From contig OY992536.1 of assembly GCA_963921195.1 (NCBI GenBank), forward strand, positions 90,377,007 through 90,441,006: DNA of 64,000 bases. Direction: 5' to 3'. The notes under the pieces were generated by a model, which did not search any database, was not told the origin of the DNA, and saw only the letters and a program-made list of their open reading frames with translations. This DNA comes from Pegoplata infirma. Its lineage: Eukaryota; Arthropoda; Insecta; Diptera; Anthomyiidae. Positions 54,251 through 64,000 of this stretch are shown here, in pieces. Numbering within the stretch: the stretch's first letter is position 1; every line of letters starts with the position of its first letter. The position numbers and the translations under genes were made by a program.

Positions 54251-54423
54251 GTTTTTTTCAAATTTACCAGGAGACCAGATATAGTTCTGATAGTTTGGCA
54301 GCCAGTCGCGATAGATCATTTAGCGGAAACCAGGGTGCACCTGCAAACAGTATTGTTCACGGAGGCGATCTATATTACACCCCTAATTGTATTTTTAGAA
54401 GAGTCTTAATTTCTGCCTGGGTA

Positions 54424-54756
54424 ATTTCAGAAAATTTAAAAATTAAAAAAAACTGCATTATAATATTTGTAATAAAAAAAAATAAAAATTGGCAAAAAAA
54501 ATATTTGTTAGAAATGGGTGGGATTTGAACCCATGCCTCCAAAACTAACAAAATATCAAAACCACCCACCTACCCATACAGCTATTGTGCTTATAAAATT
54601 TTGTTGTCTAAATTCAAATTTCAAATTAAATTGTTTTAGAACAACAAAAAGTTGATAAAGCTTTTTTTAGAGTTGAAATTTTTGGTATCTATAATAAAAT
54701 TCTGGGTTGCTAATAATAGCACTTATTATAATAATAAAATTTTAGAATAGCCCCAT
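54424..54756 (-). repeat. Right arm of the giant palindrome, outer part with tRNA-like boxes
   Basis: Inverse complement of 48649-49030. The B box lies at 54521-54531 (GGATTTGAACC as read on plus) and the A box at about 54573-54584, directed leftwards, that is towards the palindrome centre. It ends at AATAGCCCCAT. Confidence 0.9.
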
Positions 54757-55151
54757 TATACTAAAATTTTGTCAAAATGTGTTTATGCCCGGGAAAATTA
54801 AAAAAAAATTTGTGACTTAGAACATTTTTCATTTTTTTTCTAAAAGCATTTTTAATGTTTTTTTACTGCAAAACGCAAAAAAAATGCCAAAAAATGTTTG
54901 TCACCGAGACTTAGAAAATGTTCGTTGTGTCTAATATATAGACCATGTCTGGCAATGTTTGCAAAAATAAGTACTTAGATCAGAATTGATGAAGGAGAGG
55001 AAGAAGAATAATGATTACTAAAAATAAAAGTTTGTTTACACATAATTACAATAACAAGTCTTCTGTTAGAAAAAACAACAGCAACAACCACACTCGAATT
55101 GAAAAAATCAGATTTAGTTGATACTTGCTTAACAGCCTACTTGGCGTATCG
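54757..55151. other. Spacer, nothing recognised
   Basis: AT-rich, with a GACTTAGAA repeat (54815, 54909) that also occurs at 47990-48180 and 57000-57180. No gene. Confidence 0.4.
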
Positions 55152-55159
55152 GTCTAGAG

Positions 55160-56683
55160 TAGGGTTGCCATTTCCATTTAAAAAAAAAGAGGACGTCAGC
55201 ATCAAAAAAGGAGGACATTTGTCTCCAAAAAGAGGACATTTTTCCCCCACTAAAAAAATCACAAAAACCCAATGTTGGTAATCAATACCGCAACCAATAA
55301 AGATATGAAAATAAGCAAAAAAAATCTTATGTTGGAGACCATAGCCCAATTCTACTATTGCCAGATAATAATTTCATTTTATACCAGATTTTAATTTCAT
55401 CGAATGTCTACAGACAGCTGATAGTATACTGTGCAGTAGCCTTCCCGAAAAGGGCTTCTTTTTGGAATTTCGCTTGGTAATAGCAAAAAAATAATGCGTA
55501 TTGCAGAGCTACTGAGATGCTAGGAAAATTAATGCAAAAAATTTTGGAGTCTGTCTTTGCCTCCCTACAACCGGTTAAAGTTCGAAATCGTAGTGTATTT
55601 TGTCAAAAAACAAATATTTTTTGTTTTGACCGCAATTGGTGTAAAAATTCACGGAATGTTGTTTAGTACATTAAGGGAAAAATAATTAAAAAGTTTTCAT
55701 GGAATAAATTTGGTCCACCAGAGCATTTTAGGAAAAACAAAATCGAAGTTTTGGGCAATATTGAACTTTAAATTTTTATATTTACGTGGATGTAACACAA
55801 TAAAGTTCAAAAGGGTACTTTAAATCGTCCATGTGTTTTTACTAACATTTTATTCCACTTAAAAAAAGTGAAAAAAATTCCAAAAAAATATTTTACTAGT
55901 TTTTGCAACAAAAACTGAATAAGTGAATTTAATTTTATCATGCAAATATTTTTTCCTTAATGTATTCCACATTCTGCAAAATTTTGACACCAATTGCGAC
56001 CAAAACAAAAAATATATTTTTTTTTTACAAAATACACTACGATTGCGAACTTCGGCAAGCTGTAGTGAGACAAAGACAGACTCCATTTTTTTTATTATAT
56101 TTCCCATTATCAGCTCTTGAAAGAGCATCGTTTTTTGCTATTACCTTAATTTTTTTTTTCGGGACAGGCTATCAATAAATGCAAAAATCGCCATTTTTCG
56201 CATTTTCAACCGTGAATAACTACAATCTGGACTTGAGGGAAAAATTTGGAGAACAGATTTGGAATCAGGAGATCAAAGACTACTAAAATTGTTCATCAGA
56301 ATTCAGACCGGAAAAAGCTTGTTCAGCAGTGTAATTAAAAGTGCTATTATTCCGAAAAATAATTTTGTTTTAGGGTTACCGAGCAAACATTCAATTTCAC
56401 TTTCGAACAGAATTGACTCTGTGATATGCCTCAACTATAGTGCTATTTTATTCAAAATATACGCCTTTTTATGCGTTTTTTAAAGTATCACTGCTGATAA
56501 ACTCCACATTTTGGCAAGCAAAGTAAGTAATGCCAAGTCATTTGAGCAACAATACAACGATGTCAAGAATTTTAAAGTTTCGATGCAATAAAAAAATAAA
56601 TTATGGAGAAAAGTACAAAAAGTAGGACAACGCCCTAAAAAAGAGGACGCTGTCCGGGGAAAAGAGGACGGATGGCAACCCTA
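55160..56683. mobile_element. hAT-type element (1,524 bp, non-autonomous)
   Basis: Ends TAGGGTTGCCAT and its inverse complement, flanked by an exact 8-bp duplication GTCTAGAG (55152-55159, 56684-56691). Near both ends the motif GAGGAC recurs (at least three times left, three times right). The interior holds an inverted pair (about 55560-55680 against 55940-56065, sharing AATCGTAGTGTATTTTGT and CGCAATTGGTGT) and a CGCATTTTCAACCG repeat at about 56165-56345. No transposase frame. Confidence 0.88.
56165..56345 (+). repeat. CGCATTTTCAACCG dispersed repeat, copy 1
   Basis: GCAAAAATCGCCATTTTTCG, CATTTTCAACCGTGAATAAC, then ATTTGGAATCAGGAGATCAA and ACCGGAAAAAG. Copies at 60700-60975 (-) and 61970-62170 (+). 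Confidence 0.6.
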
Positions 56684-57004
56684 GTCTAGAGTGATTGTAC
56701 GTTACAAGCAGTTAATAGCAAAGTATTACAGATGATGATGAGTTCAATCCTTGTCGGCTGCGATCTGTTAATAATTTTCACATATAGAGTTTTATTGACT
56801 ATTAACTAAATAAATTAAAAGTTAAAAGTTTTTCTGAAGATTATTATAACTGGATAATATGAAACTAGTAAGAAACAAACCAGGATGTCTTAAATTTTTA
56901 GAAACATTAAAATTTTTCTTTCACACTTTTCTCAATTCAAAACCATATATAAGTTCGTCACTTTAGTTGAATTAAGTTTTTACGTTAAAATGCAAAGTGT
57001 CAAA

Positions 57005-57490
57005 AAATGTTTGTGACCAAGACTTAGAACATTTTCAGCACTTAGAAAATTGAAATGAATGAAGTTTTTACTCCAAAACTCAAAAAAAAAAATTTTAAAA
57101 TTTCGTGTTCGGGAATTTGGCAAATAGCTAGAAAAAGATTTTTGACTTAGAAAATTTTCGACTTAACTTGACTTAGAAAATTTAAGTTTTTACTCCAAAA
57201 CTTAAAAAAAAATAAATAAATAATTTTTTTTCGGGACTTAAATTAAATTTTTCTTAAATTATTTTTCTCTAAGACTCAAACAATTTTGAAAATTATTATC
57301 GGGACTTAGAAAATTTTGAGACGTTCTATCCTGGGTGCAGGATAATTATTTTCCGAGTTTAGTAATAAGTTTAATATTCAGCTGTCACGTGATAAGCATT
57401 TTAAGACATTTTAGTCCTGTTTTTTCACAGAGTAGGTGATTTCGGATAGACTCTACCATTTTTCTGCACAAAAAAAAAAAAATAAAATTA
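57005..57490 (+). repeat. Direct copy of the 47990-48362 repeat
   Basis: Shares TGTTTGTGACC(A/G)AGACTTAGAA, GAATGAAGTTTTTACTCCAA, TTTTGAAAATTATTATC and CAGTGTGTATA, with about 110 bp of extra sequence (about 57325-57435) including CTGTCACGTGATAAG. Confidence 0.55.
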
Positions 57491-57871
57491 CAGTGTGTAT
57501 AAACAAAAAGCGAATATTTCAAAAGCCTTTGGGGTTCTTATTAGTCTACTTAAATTTTTTTGGCATCATTCAAGTTACCCTTGATGACTTAAAATTTGTT
57601 AAACAGTGTATTTTAAAATTTTTTTTATGTGTAACTTCTTTTTTTAAAAAGATAAACAAAAGTTTTTAAAAGCCAACATCTAAGGTTTCTTATGTTTTGT
57701 TTCTTTTTTATAATACTTAATTTTTAATTTTAAATCCATTTATTATTTTATCATATGTATGAAAAGCACATTATAACCTAAAAAATAGTTAAAATAGTTT
57801 TAAAAATAAAACACAAAATTATTTTATGTATTTTTTTTTATGTTTTTTTGTATTTAAAATTTTTTTATTAC

Positions 57872-58534
57872 TTAATAAGGATGTTCGCATTGAGATCTGG
57901 CCATTAAAGCACATTTTTGAGCTTTTTGAACTATTTCGGGACAGCGATGTTTACGCAACAAACGACAATCTTGAAAATAACCCTCATTACGTGGAAAACC
58001 ATGCGAAAAATCTTGAAATGTAACTAAACCATGACCCCATATTTTGCCACCACGAAATTCTCCCTCAAATTTCATACCATCTGAACGCCAAAATATGCCA
58101 TGTCCATGAAACCAACCATTCATAAATTCACCCTCATATCTGAAATAATTATTTAATGACCGCTTAAATTTAAAAAAAAAAAACATTATCCAAAGTATCA
58201 TACTGACTTTGCTCCGTCAGCAAACCATAAACAACCCAAACCATGACTCATGCCTTCAAAGAATTGCCCATCATAGCGTGTACCATCTGCAAATACTAGA
58301 TGACCTAAACCATGTTTTTGACCTCGTTGATTCCATTCGCCTATATAACGTGTTGCATCTTCATAACGCCAGCCGCCTACCTTGCAGGCACCCTTTCCCT
58401 TAGAGGGCGATGGTTCCATGCGACCCATATTAGTAACACTGCCTTTAATTAAAACATATGTATTTTAATTTTATAGTTTTAATTCTAAAATTATTATAAA
58501 ATAATTAATTACCTTGCTCATCATAATCTTCCAT
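57872..58534 (-). CDS. rtp: MORN4 / retinophilin homologue, 3 exons
   Basis: MORN-repeat protein. In Drosophila retinophilin is a photoreceptor protein that binds the class III myosin NINAC; its mammalian homologue MORN4 binds MYO3A. Exons on the minus strand: 58534-58513 (22 nt), 58442-58208 (235 nt) and 58139-57872 (268 nt), total 525 nt, 174 aa plus stop; phases 1 and 2 agree. Four MORN repeats are seen: YIGEWNQRGQKHGLG, YDGQFFEGMSHGLG, YEGEFMNGWFHGHG and FEGEFRGGKIWGHG. The C-terminus, GFPRNEGYFQDCRLLRKHRC then PEIVQKAQ, matches MORN4 closely. The donor of intron 2 reads GTCAGT, weaker than the others, so that junction could be off by a few bases, though it keeps the MORN repeat in register. 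Introns are 68-70 bp. The initiator exon encodes only MEDYDEQ plus one base. Confidence 0.9.
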
Positions 58535-58794
58535 TTTTTATTATTAATTTATTAAAGTGTATTATTAAAGAAAAATTTTTCCCTTTTTTTTATACAAGAT
58601 TTTTAACTGTTTTTTGAACAATTTTTAATTGTTTACTATTACATTTGTGTGTTTTGTTTGGCTTCATTTTTTACATTGGCCACATTTCTGCCCATATCCA
58701 AATCTAATTAACATAAATTTCTTTTGTCTCTTAGCTGGGCATTAAAAGAATATATTCTTTACAGGGTTTTTTTTTGTATTAACAAACTGATCCT

Positions 58795-58885
58795 ATTTCT
58801 TGTCCTTGTTTGGTCACGTGACATGTCACACGGACCCGAATCACCTATCACAAACTTGACACTTTTCACATACAATACTTATTTC
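58795..58885 (+). repeat. GACCGG-family / GTGACATGTCAC repeat copy
   Basis: TTGGTCACGTGACATGTCAC, ACGGACCCGAATCACC, TATCACAAACTTGACAC, as in the copies at 41555-41708 and 45850-45935. It lacks the GACCGGTCC start. Confidence 0.65.
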
Positions 58886-58933
58886 TTTTTTAGACTTAAC
58901 TTTTTTTTTTTTAAAAATTTGTCAAAAAAAAAA

Positions 58934-59280
58934 ATTTTATACCCTCCAACCACAGTATGGGGGTTTACTCACTTTATCATTCCGTTTGTAACGCATCGAA
59001 ATATCGGTCGGGGACCCCATAAAGTATATATATTATTGATCCATGATCGATTCTAAGACATTCTGTGAATGTCCGTCCGTCCGTCTGTAGATAGCACGAT
59101 ACAGTTCAAAATAAAAGAGCTAGCCTCCTGCAATTTGACATGAATATGTCTTATGGTCCTAGGCAGGTTAAATGGGCAAAATCGGCTCAGGGGGAAAAAA
59201 GTTACCCCTTGAACAACTGAACCAACCTCTGAAAAAATACACTTTTTTTACATGTTTTTTGTATTTTTGTTAAATAAATG
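58934..59280 (-). mobile_element. Mini-me-like repeat, copy C
   Basis: Reverse orientation: TTTTATACCCTCCAACCAC, CAGTATGGGGGTTTACTCAC, GGGGACCCCATAAAG, TATATATTATTG, a short GTCCGTCCGTCTG microsatellite, and CCTAGGCAGGTTAA. Confidence 0.75.
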
Positions 59281-59316
59281 ATATTCGGTCGAACTCTGTA
59301 GAGTTCGACCGAATAT
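59281..59316. repeat. Palindrome of two abutting GACCGAATAT ends
   Basis: ATATTCGGTCGAACTC, loop TGTA, GAGTTCGACCGAATAT: 16-bp perfect arms. The arm sequence is a variant of the terminus at 39357 and 59721, so this looks like two element ends joined head to head. Confidence 0.75.
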
Positions 59317-59720
59317 TCGATTTTAAAATTATTTTTAATAAACTTCAATACTCCAAAAACGTCAAAAAAAAATTTTAAAAATTGGTTAAAAATTTTTAAG
59401 ACATTTTAGTAAAATGATCCGTTTTTACCAGCTACGGGATAGGTGATTTCAGATCGACTGACAACTTTTTTTCTGCAGGGAAATTATAATTTAACTTAAA
59501 AAAAAAAACACTTATTAAATAATTTTTTTTAAAGAATTTATTCTTCTAAATTCCGTCTTTTAGGAATGTTAAGTTATCATGAGCTAAAGTAAACAACTTG
59601 TTGCATTCACGATTATGCTTTCAGCTTAAGGCAAAAAGTGTTTAAATCAATATTGGGAAGTAAAAAGAACATCAGAAAAAAATAAAAATACATATATTGA
59701 CCTCTTTTCGGAAGTGTCCA

Positions 59721-60596
59721 TAGAGTCCGACCGAATATTCGGTATCGGCCTAAATTTGTATATACACAAGAAATTTGAAGTGTCCGACCGAATAAACATT
59801 TCTTGGCTGAAACCAAATCGCTCATTTACTTGTATAGTGTCATAACTCAAAAAACGTGATATTTAAGTTTAAGATACAGAATTATTCGTTATATTATGCT
59901 TTATATTGTGTCAAAAATCCGAATTAATATCTTTAAACTCACCGTTTAGGAAGATTTTTTTTTAATTGAAAAAACACTTACAAGGAAGGTATGCCATAGT
60001 TTACACTCCGATTGTCCTGCACTTTTAATATGTTATAGAGGAACAAAATCTAAGATTTACCGGATTTCTTATCGGCTATCGTGAAGGTTAAAGTGGGGAA
60101 ATGGGAGGGTGAAAAACGGGATTTTTTTTAGTTTTTTTTCAATTTTTTTTCGCATTTCTTTCAAAGGAACTATATGAACATTATATATGGATGGAAAGGT
60201 TTTTTATGGTTTTTTTATTGGCAAAATTATTCTTTTTTAAGTTGGTTTTTGTCGAAAAGGTGTAAAATTTGAGCTACTCTATATGGAGAAGTATATACAT
60301 ACGTACGACCCCAAAATTATATATAATAATCTCTATTAAGTTTAACCGACACGTGTTTTTGCTTTTGGCGAAATTCCTCTTAATTCGGCTTTTATTCAGA
60401 TTTTCCTGAATCATTTCCCGCCATCATTTTTCATAAAGTGGCACTTTTTTAAACCACCATCCCGGACGATAAAAAATAGCAGGTTAAACTTAGTTTTCGG
60501 TACTTATTAACATATATAAATTGTTAGTTAGCCAAAAATGTGTTCGAAGCCAAAGAGTGGTTTTTGCCGAAGCCAAATGTTCGGTCGGGCACTACT
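59721..60596. mobile_element. Possible TIR element with (A/T)AG..CCGACCGAA ends
   Basis: TAGAGTCCGACCGAATATTC at the left (with a second variant, AGTGTCCGACCGAATAAAC, at 59779) and the inverted GTTCGGTCGGGCACTA at the right. No target duplication was recognised. The interior is AT-rich without frames. Confidence 0.4.
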
Positions 60597-60699
60597 CCAT
60601 TTTAAAATATATTTGGACATTTTTAAAATACATTTGGACAATTTTAAAATTCATTTGGAAAATTTTAAAAACAATTGAAAATGGTGTAGAAATTTTTGT

Positions 60700-60975
60700 A
60701 TGGGGCATTCCATGCCAAGTCGCACAATTTCGGACACGAACCCCTTCGATTTCACCGCTCAACACTCATTTTCCGGTTTGAATTCTGATGATCAATTTTA
60801 GTAGACTTTGATCTCCTGATTCCAAATCTGTTCTCCAAATTTTCCCATCACGTCCATATTTTTAGTTATTCACGGTTGAAAATGCGAAAAATGACGATTT
60901 TTGCATTATTTGAAAGCCTACACAGCAGCCATTCAGTGGAATACAAATCTGGTATAAAGCGCAAAAGTATAATTT
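60700..60975 (-). repeat. CGCATTTTCAACCG dispersed repeat, copy 2 (inverted)
   Basis: Reverse complement of 56165-56345: TTTGATCTCCTGATTCCAAA, TTATTCACGGTTGAAAATGC, CGAAAAATGACGATTTTTGC. Confidence 0.6.
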
Positions 60976-61405
60976 GTCTATGGTCTCCAACATAGAAAAC
61001 AATTTTTTTCTAATTATTACGTTTGGTTGGGTTAAACTTGCGTTTTAAAATGATACTGTTAAAATTATAATTTTTGTAAAAAAGGTAAGGTAGATAGATA
61101 CCTTAGTTATTTTTGATATTTTTCAAAGAAAAACTAAAAAAAATAAATATTTTACAAATTTAAGATTTTTGTGTTATTTTTCGCATACACCGGAAGATAT
61201 CTTTAATGGGTTTAAAAGTCTATAAGAAAGAATGAACTTTTGCCTAAATTTTGTGCTCATCACAGTAAAGATTGATCATCTGGTTATTGTATTAGAGCCT
61301 TTTAAAAATGGTGCTTTTTCTAATTTTTTTGACAGTGTTTTTTTAAAATGCATGTTTGGTCAATAATAGTGCAACAACTTGAAATTTTTTTGATCACACC
61401 TTATA

Positions 61406-61904
61406 GGTGTGTTCCAGAACGTTACCGCGGGTGCCCGCGGGTACCCAAACCAGCCCGAAAAGCGTTCCCGTACGCAAAAATTGGGTAAATGAGAGAGTTT
61501 TTGAGAGAATAAATTACTTTCTCATTTTACCGAACTTACCCGCACTTTTTTTTCGGGTAAATTGGTAACAGTCAGATGTTAAAAAAAACAGCTGATTTTT
61601 TTTGTGAAGCTAAATTGGAAATTTAAATAAAATAAAGAACTAAACCAAGGAAATGTGTTTTTTCAATACAAAAAAAGATAATTTGTTATTAAAATAAACT
61701 TTTACAATTTGTTTTCTTGTTTAAAGTAATTTTTCTTACGAAAATATTTTAGCATTATTGGTTTGTTTACATTTTCTATTATTTTGGGCTTGAAATGTGG
61801 TTTTTAGCGTTCCCGTACTTTTGTGCATTTTTGTGGTATTGTGAGAGGTTTTTTGATTTTCTCTCATTTTACCGAACTTTACCCGGAAAGTTCTGGAACA
61901 CACC
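61406..61904. mobile_element. TIR element with GGTGTGTTCCAGAAC ends, TA flanked (499 bp)
   Basis: The left end GGTGTGTTCCAGAACGTT and the right end (reversed) GGTGTGTTCCAGAACTTTCC are inverted; TA flanks both (61404-61405, 61905-61906). The GC-rich start (ACCGCGGGTGCCCGCGGGT) stands out from its AT-rich surroundings. TCATTTTACCGAACTT occurs near both ends. A half copy lies at 4035-4168. Confidence 0.72.
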
Positions 61905-61969
61905 TATTTTTGAGATCATAGTTCAATTCTACTCTCACGCTTTATACCTGATTTTTATTCCACCCAGCG

Positions 61970-62170
61970 GCTGCTATGCAGGCCTTCAAAAAAGGCAAAA
62001 ATCGCGTTTTTTCGCATTTTCAACCGCGAATAATTAAAATTCTGGCCGTGATGGAAAAATTTGGAGCACGAATTTGGAATCAGCGAGTCAATTTCTTTAA
62101 AAATTTTATATCAAACTTCAAACCGGAGCCAAAAACCTTCGATTTGTTGAGCGGTGTTTTTATATGTTTT
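61970..62170 (+). repeat. CGCATTTTCAACCG dispersed repeat, copy 3
   Basis: GCAAAAATCGCGTTTTTTCG, CATTTTCAACCGCGAATAAT, AATTTGGAGCACGAATTTGG. Matches copies 1 and 2. Confidence 0.6.
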
Positions 62171-64000
62171 AGTACGTATTAAATGCAACTTGAACACGAA
62201 TTTCAGCCCTTTACTACAAGTTAAGTTTTAAGTAATCGATTGTTCAAAATTGCAATTTAAAAAAAAAATATTAGAAAATTAAAAGGAACAAATTTAGTTT
62301 AAAAATCAAAATCTCTTCGGCCGAAAATGTATGGTCGTCAAAGGGTTAATTGAACTATTCACTTAATTGAGCAGTTTATCTACACTCAGAAAATTATGTA
62401 AGTTACTACATGTTAGTTGTTCGTATATTTTACAGTAGTTAGTTGTTTTCAACTACAAAGTCAGTTATTTTTGTATGAAAAATATCAAACAACTATTTCT
62501 GTTAGTTATTTTAAGTCGTTTTTTTTAATAACTAACAACAAAGTACTGTAATGTAGTAACAGTTATTCAAAGTAGTTAATTTTATTTTTTTTATCTCTGA
62601 AAAATGTTCAAAGTTTTTTCCAAAAATAAATTTTCGTTTTTCTATTTTCCACAACTTTACAAAAAAAAAAAAAAAAAAACTTTGAAAAAATTTGGTCTTC
62701 AATTTTTTTTATGAAAAATGTTTTGAAAAAAAATTATATATTGTTTATTTTAATTTTACTACATATTAGTTGTTTTGACTACAGGGCCATTCCAGAAAAT
62801 TTAGCTCAAATTTTAGTCATTTTTGGAAATGGTGTCTCAGATTAATTTGAACCTTGACACATAGATAGCCCTCATAAATATGATATATGTACCATATATC
62901 GTTTTTTTACATTTGGTGTATTTAACGAATTATGGCGGGTCAAAGATTGACTTTTTAAGCAAAAGTAAGAAAAACACATCACGTTTAAAGAGCTGTAACT
63001 TCTTAGCCAATGACCCGATTTTCACAAATTTAGGCTCATGTGAAAGCTGGGGTTCTTCTTTTAGAAAATATTTTTAAAATAACACAGTTTTTTTTTACAG
63101 AAATGATGCAAAAATGCAAAAACATTTTTTCTTTTCGAATATTTAAAAAAAACACATCTTCGATTTTTTTAAAAAAAATTCTGGTGAAAAATAACAATGT
63201 TTTGTATAACATATTCAAAATTCAGAGTGGGATCTCCATGGGATCAAAAAATATTCTGTTTTAAGTACGAGGTTCTCATAGTTTTCCCTTAGAAAATTTA
63301 AATTTCTAATGTTTTGAATGTTTTCAAAATTTTAATAGTATAATTTTCTTTGAAAATTTAAATTTTTATATTGAAGTAACATAAAATTTTAATTTTCTAA
63401 GGTAAAATTTAAGAACTTCGTACCAGGGACATAACGGTTATAATTTTTATTTAAAAAACTTACTTGTTAACTGGCCCGGTGTGATTTATATTTTAAATTC
63501 AAACAATAATTTTCCAAAATTAACTTTTCTTTTTGTTTTGTTTTGAATTCAATCGATTTGAAAATATAAATCAAAACAAAAGAAATAAAAATTATTTGGA
63601 GATTTTTATTTTTTACTCAAATAATAACCGTTAATTTAAAAAAACGGTGTTTTTAAATGAGAGATTAATGCGCTAAAACCGTGTAATCAATCTTGGACAG
63701 ATGATATTTAGGACTACCTATGGTAAGATTTGGAAATATTGCAAGGAAAACGGCGTGGTAACACATTATTGTCTTCCCAATAAATAAGAAATTTCTGATT
63801 TTATTTTTGATTTGGTTTTAATTTTTATTTGTTGATTTTTTGAAAGCAATCAAAAAATAACTTTTATTTTCTGATTCGAAAATAAAACTCTGAAAATAAC
63901 TGGTTGAAATAAATTCAATATAAAAATCAAGATTTTTGCAATTTTTTAAAAAATAAGAGGACTTTTTGTTTTTAATTCATTGCAATATAATATTGCCATG
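62171..64000. other. AT-rich right end of window, no gene recognised
   Basis: Very AT-rich DNA. TAGTTGTT/AACAACTA motifs cluster at 62400-62560. A short frame at about 63703-63786, beginning ATGATATTTAGGACTACC and ending at TAA, has locally coding-like composition (about 27 codons) but no recognisable product. Confidence 0.4.

Larger units (their letters stand above)
49590..54421. mobile_element. CCCAG-end element, copy 6 (4,832 bp, inserted in palindrome arm)
   Basis: Left end CCCAGACAGAAAAATGCAAT, right end (reversed) CCCAGGCAGAAATTAAG, with TA on each side (49588-49589, 54422-54423). Removing the element and one TA restores CAATAATAATAATTTCAG, the exact inverse of the left arm at 49022-49039, so the insertion is precise. 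It carries a mini-me-like repeat (50195-50603) and a non-LTR retrotransposon (about 51066-54250) as secondary insertions. Outside these it has no recognised coding part. Confidence 0.8.

Noticed and set aside
55859..56178. Overlapping frames on both strands in the hAT element
   Set aside because: They fall on the inner inverted repeat and have no transposase features.

Overview
The window looks like nuclear DNA from a higher fly (Diptera, Brachycera), probably a calyptrate such as a blow fly or house-fly relative. This is inferred from three intron-bearing conserved genes with fly-like sequence, short AT-rich introns, very AT-rich spacers, dipteran mini-me-type repeats carrying GTCY and TA microsatellites, and Ty3/gypsy and non-LTR retrotransposons. 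No bacterial or organellar features were seen.

Three host genes can be assembled exon by exon. VPS51 (minus strand, 5 exons, 32282 to 21627, about 735 aa) is a subunit of the GARP/EARP endosome-tethering complexes. MMS19 (plus strand, 7 exons, 34974 to 42618, about 966 aa) is the cytosolic Fe-S targeting factor. A MORN4/retinophilin gene (rtp-like, minus strand, 3 exons, 58534 to 57872, 174 aa) lies near the right end. VPS51 and MMS19 are head to head, and their shared upstream region has been split by a 2.3-kb foldback element.

Nearly everything else is mobile DNA. From left to right: the 5' part of a non-LTR element (1-1801); a hAT-type MITE with an exact 8-bp target duplication (2374-3656); a complete and very young 14.6-kb Ty3/gypsy element on the minus strand (5405-20029) with 3,436-bp LTRs, a tRNA-Lys primer site, a gag/pol -1 frameshift signal and a 4-bp target duplication; a TIR element with 29-bp perfect ends (20359-21298); several MITEs inside the VPS51 introns; the foldback element (32439-34748); a hAT MITE and a 5'-truncated non-LTR element with a 13-bp target duplication inside MMS19 intron 3; a family of elements with CCCA...CAGAAA ends that duplicate only 2 bp (six copies), one with remnants of a CACTA/Mirage/Chapaev-like transposase; and a giant palindrome (48649-54756) with a tRNA-like Pol III box pair in each arm, whose right arm is interrupted by one of those elements, which itself carries an intact 1001-aa non-LTR ORF2.

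The most notable observations are: (i) the giant palindrome with convergent tRNA-like promoters; (ii) the 2-bp-duplicating transposon family, whose empty sites can be read directly from the opposite arms of two palindromes; (iii) the very young gypsy element with exceptionally long LTRs, an explicit GGGAAAC slippery heptamer with a downstream stem, and a perfect 18-bp hairpin just before its polypurine tract; and (iv) the foldback element between two divergent housekeeping genes. All family names come from reading motifs, not from database searches.
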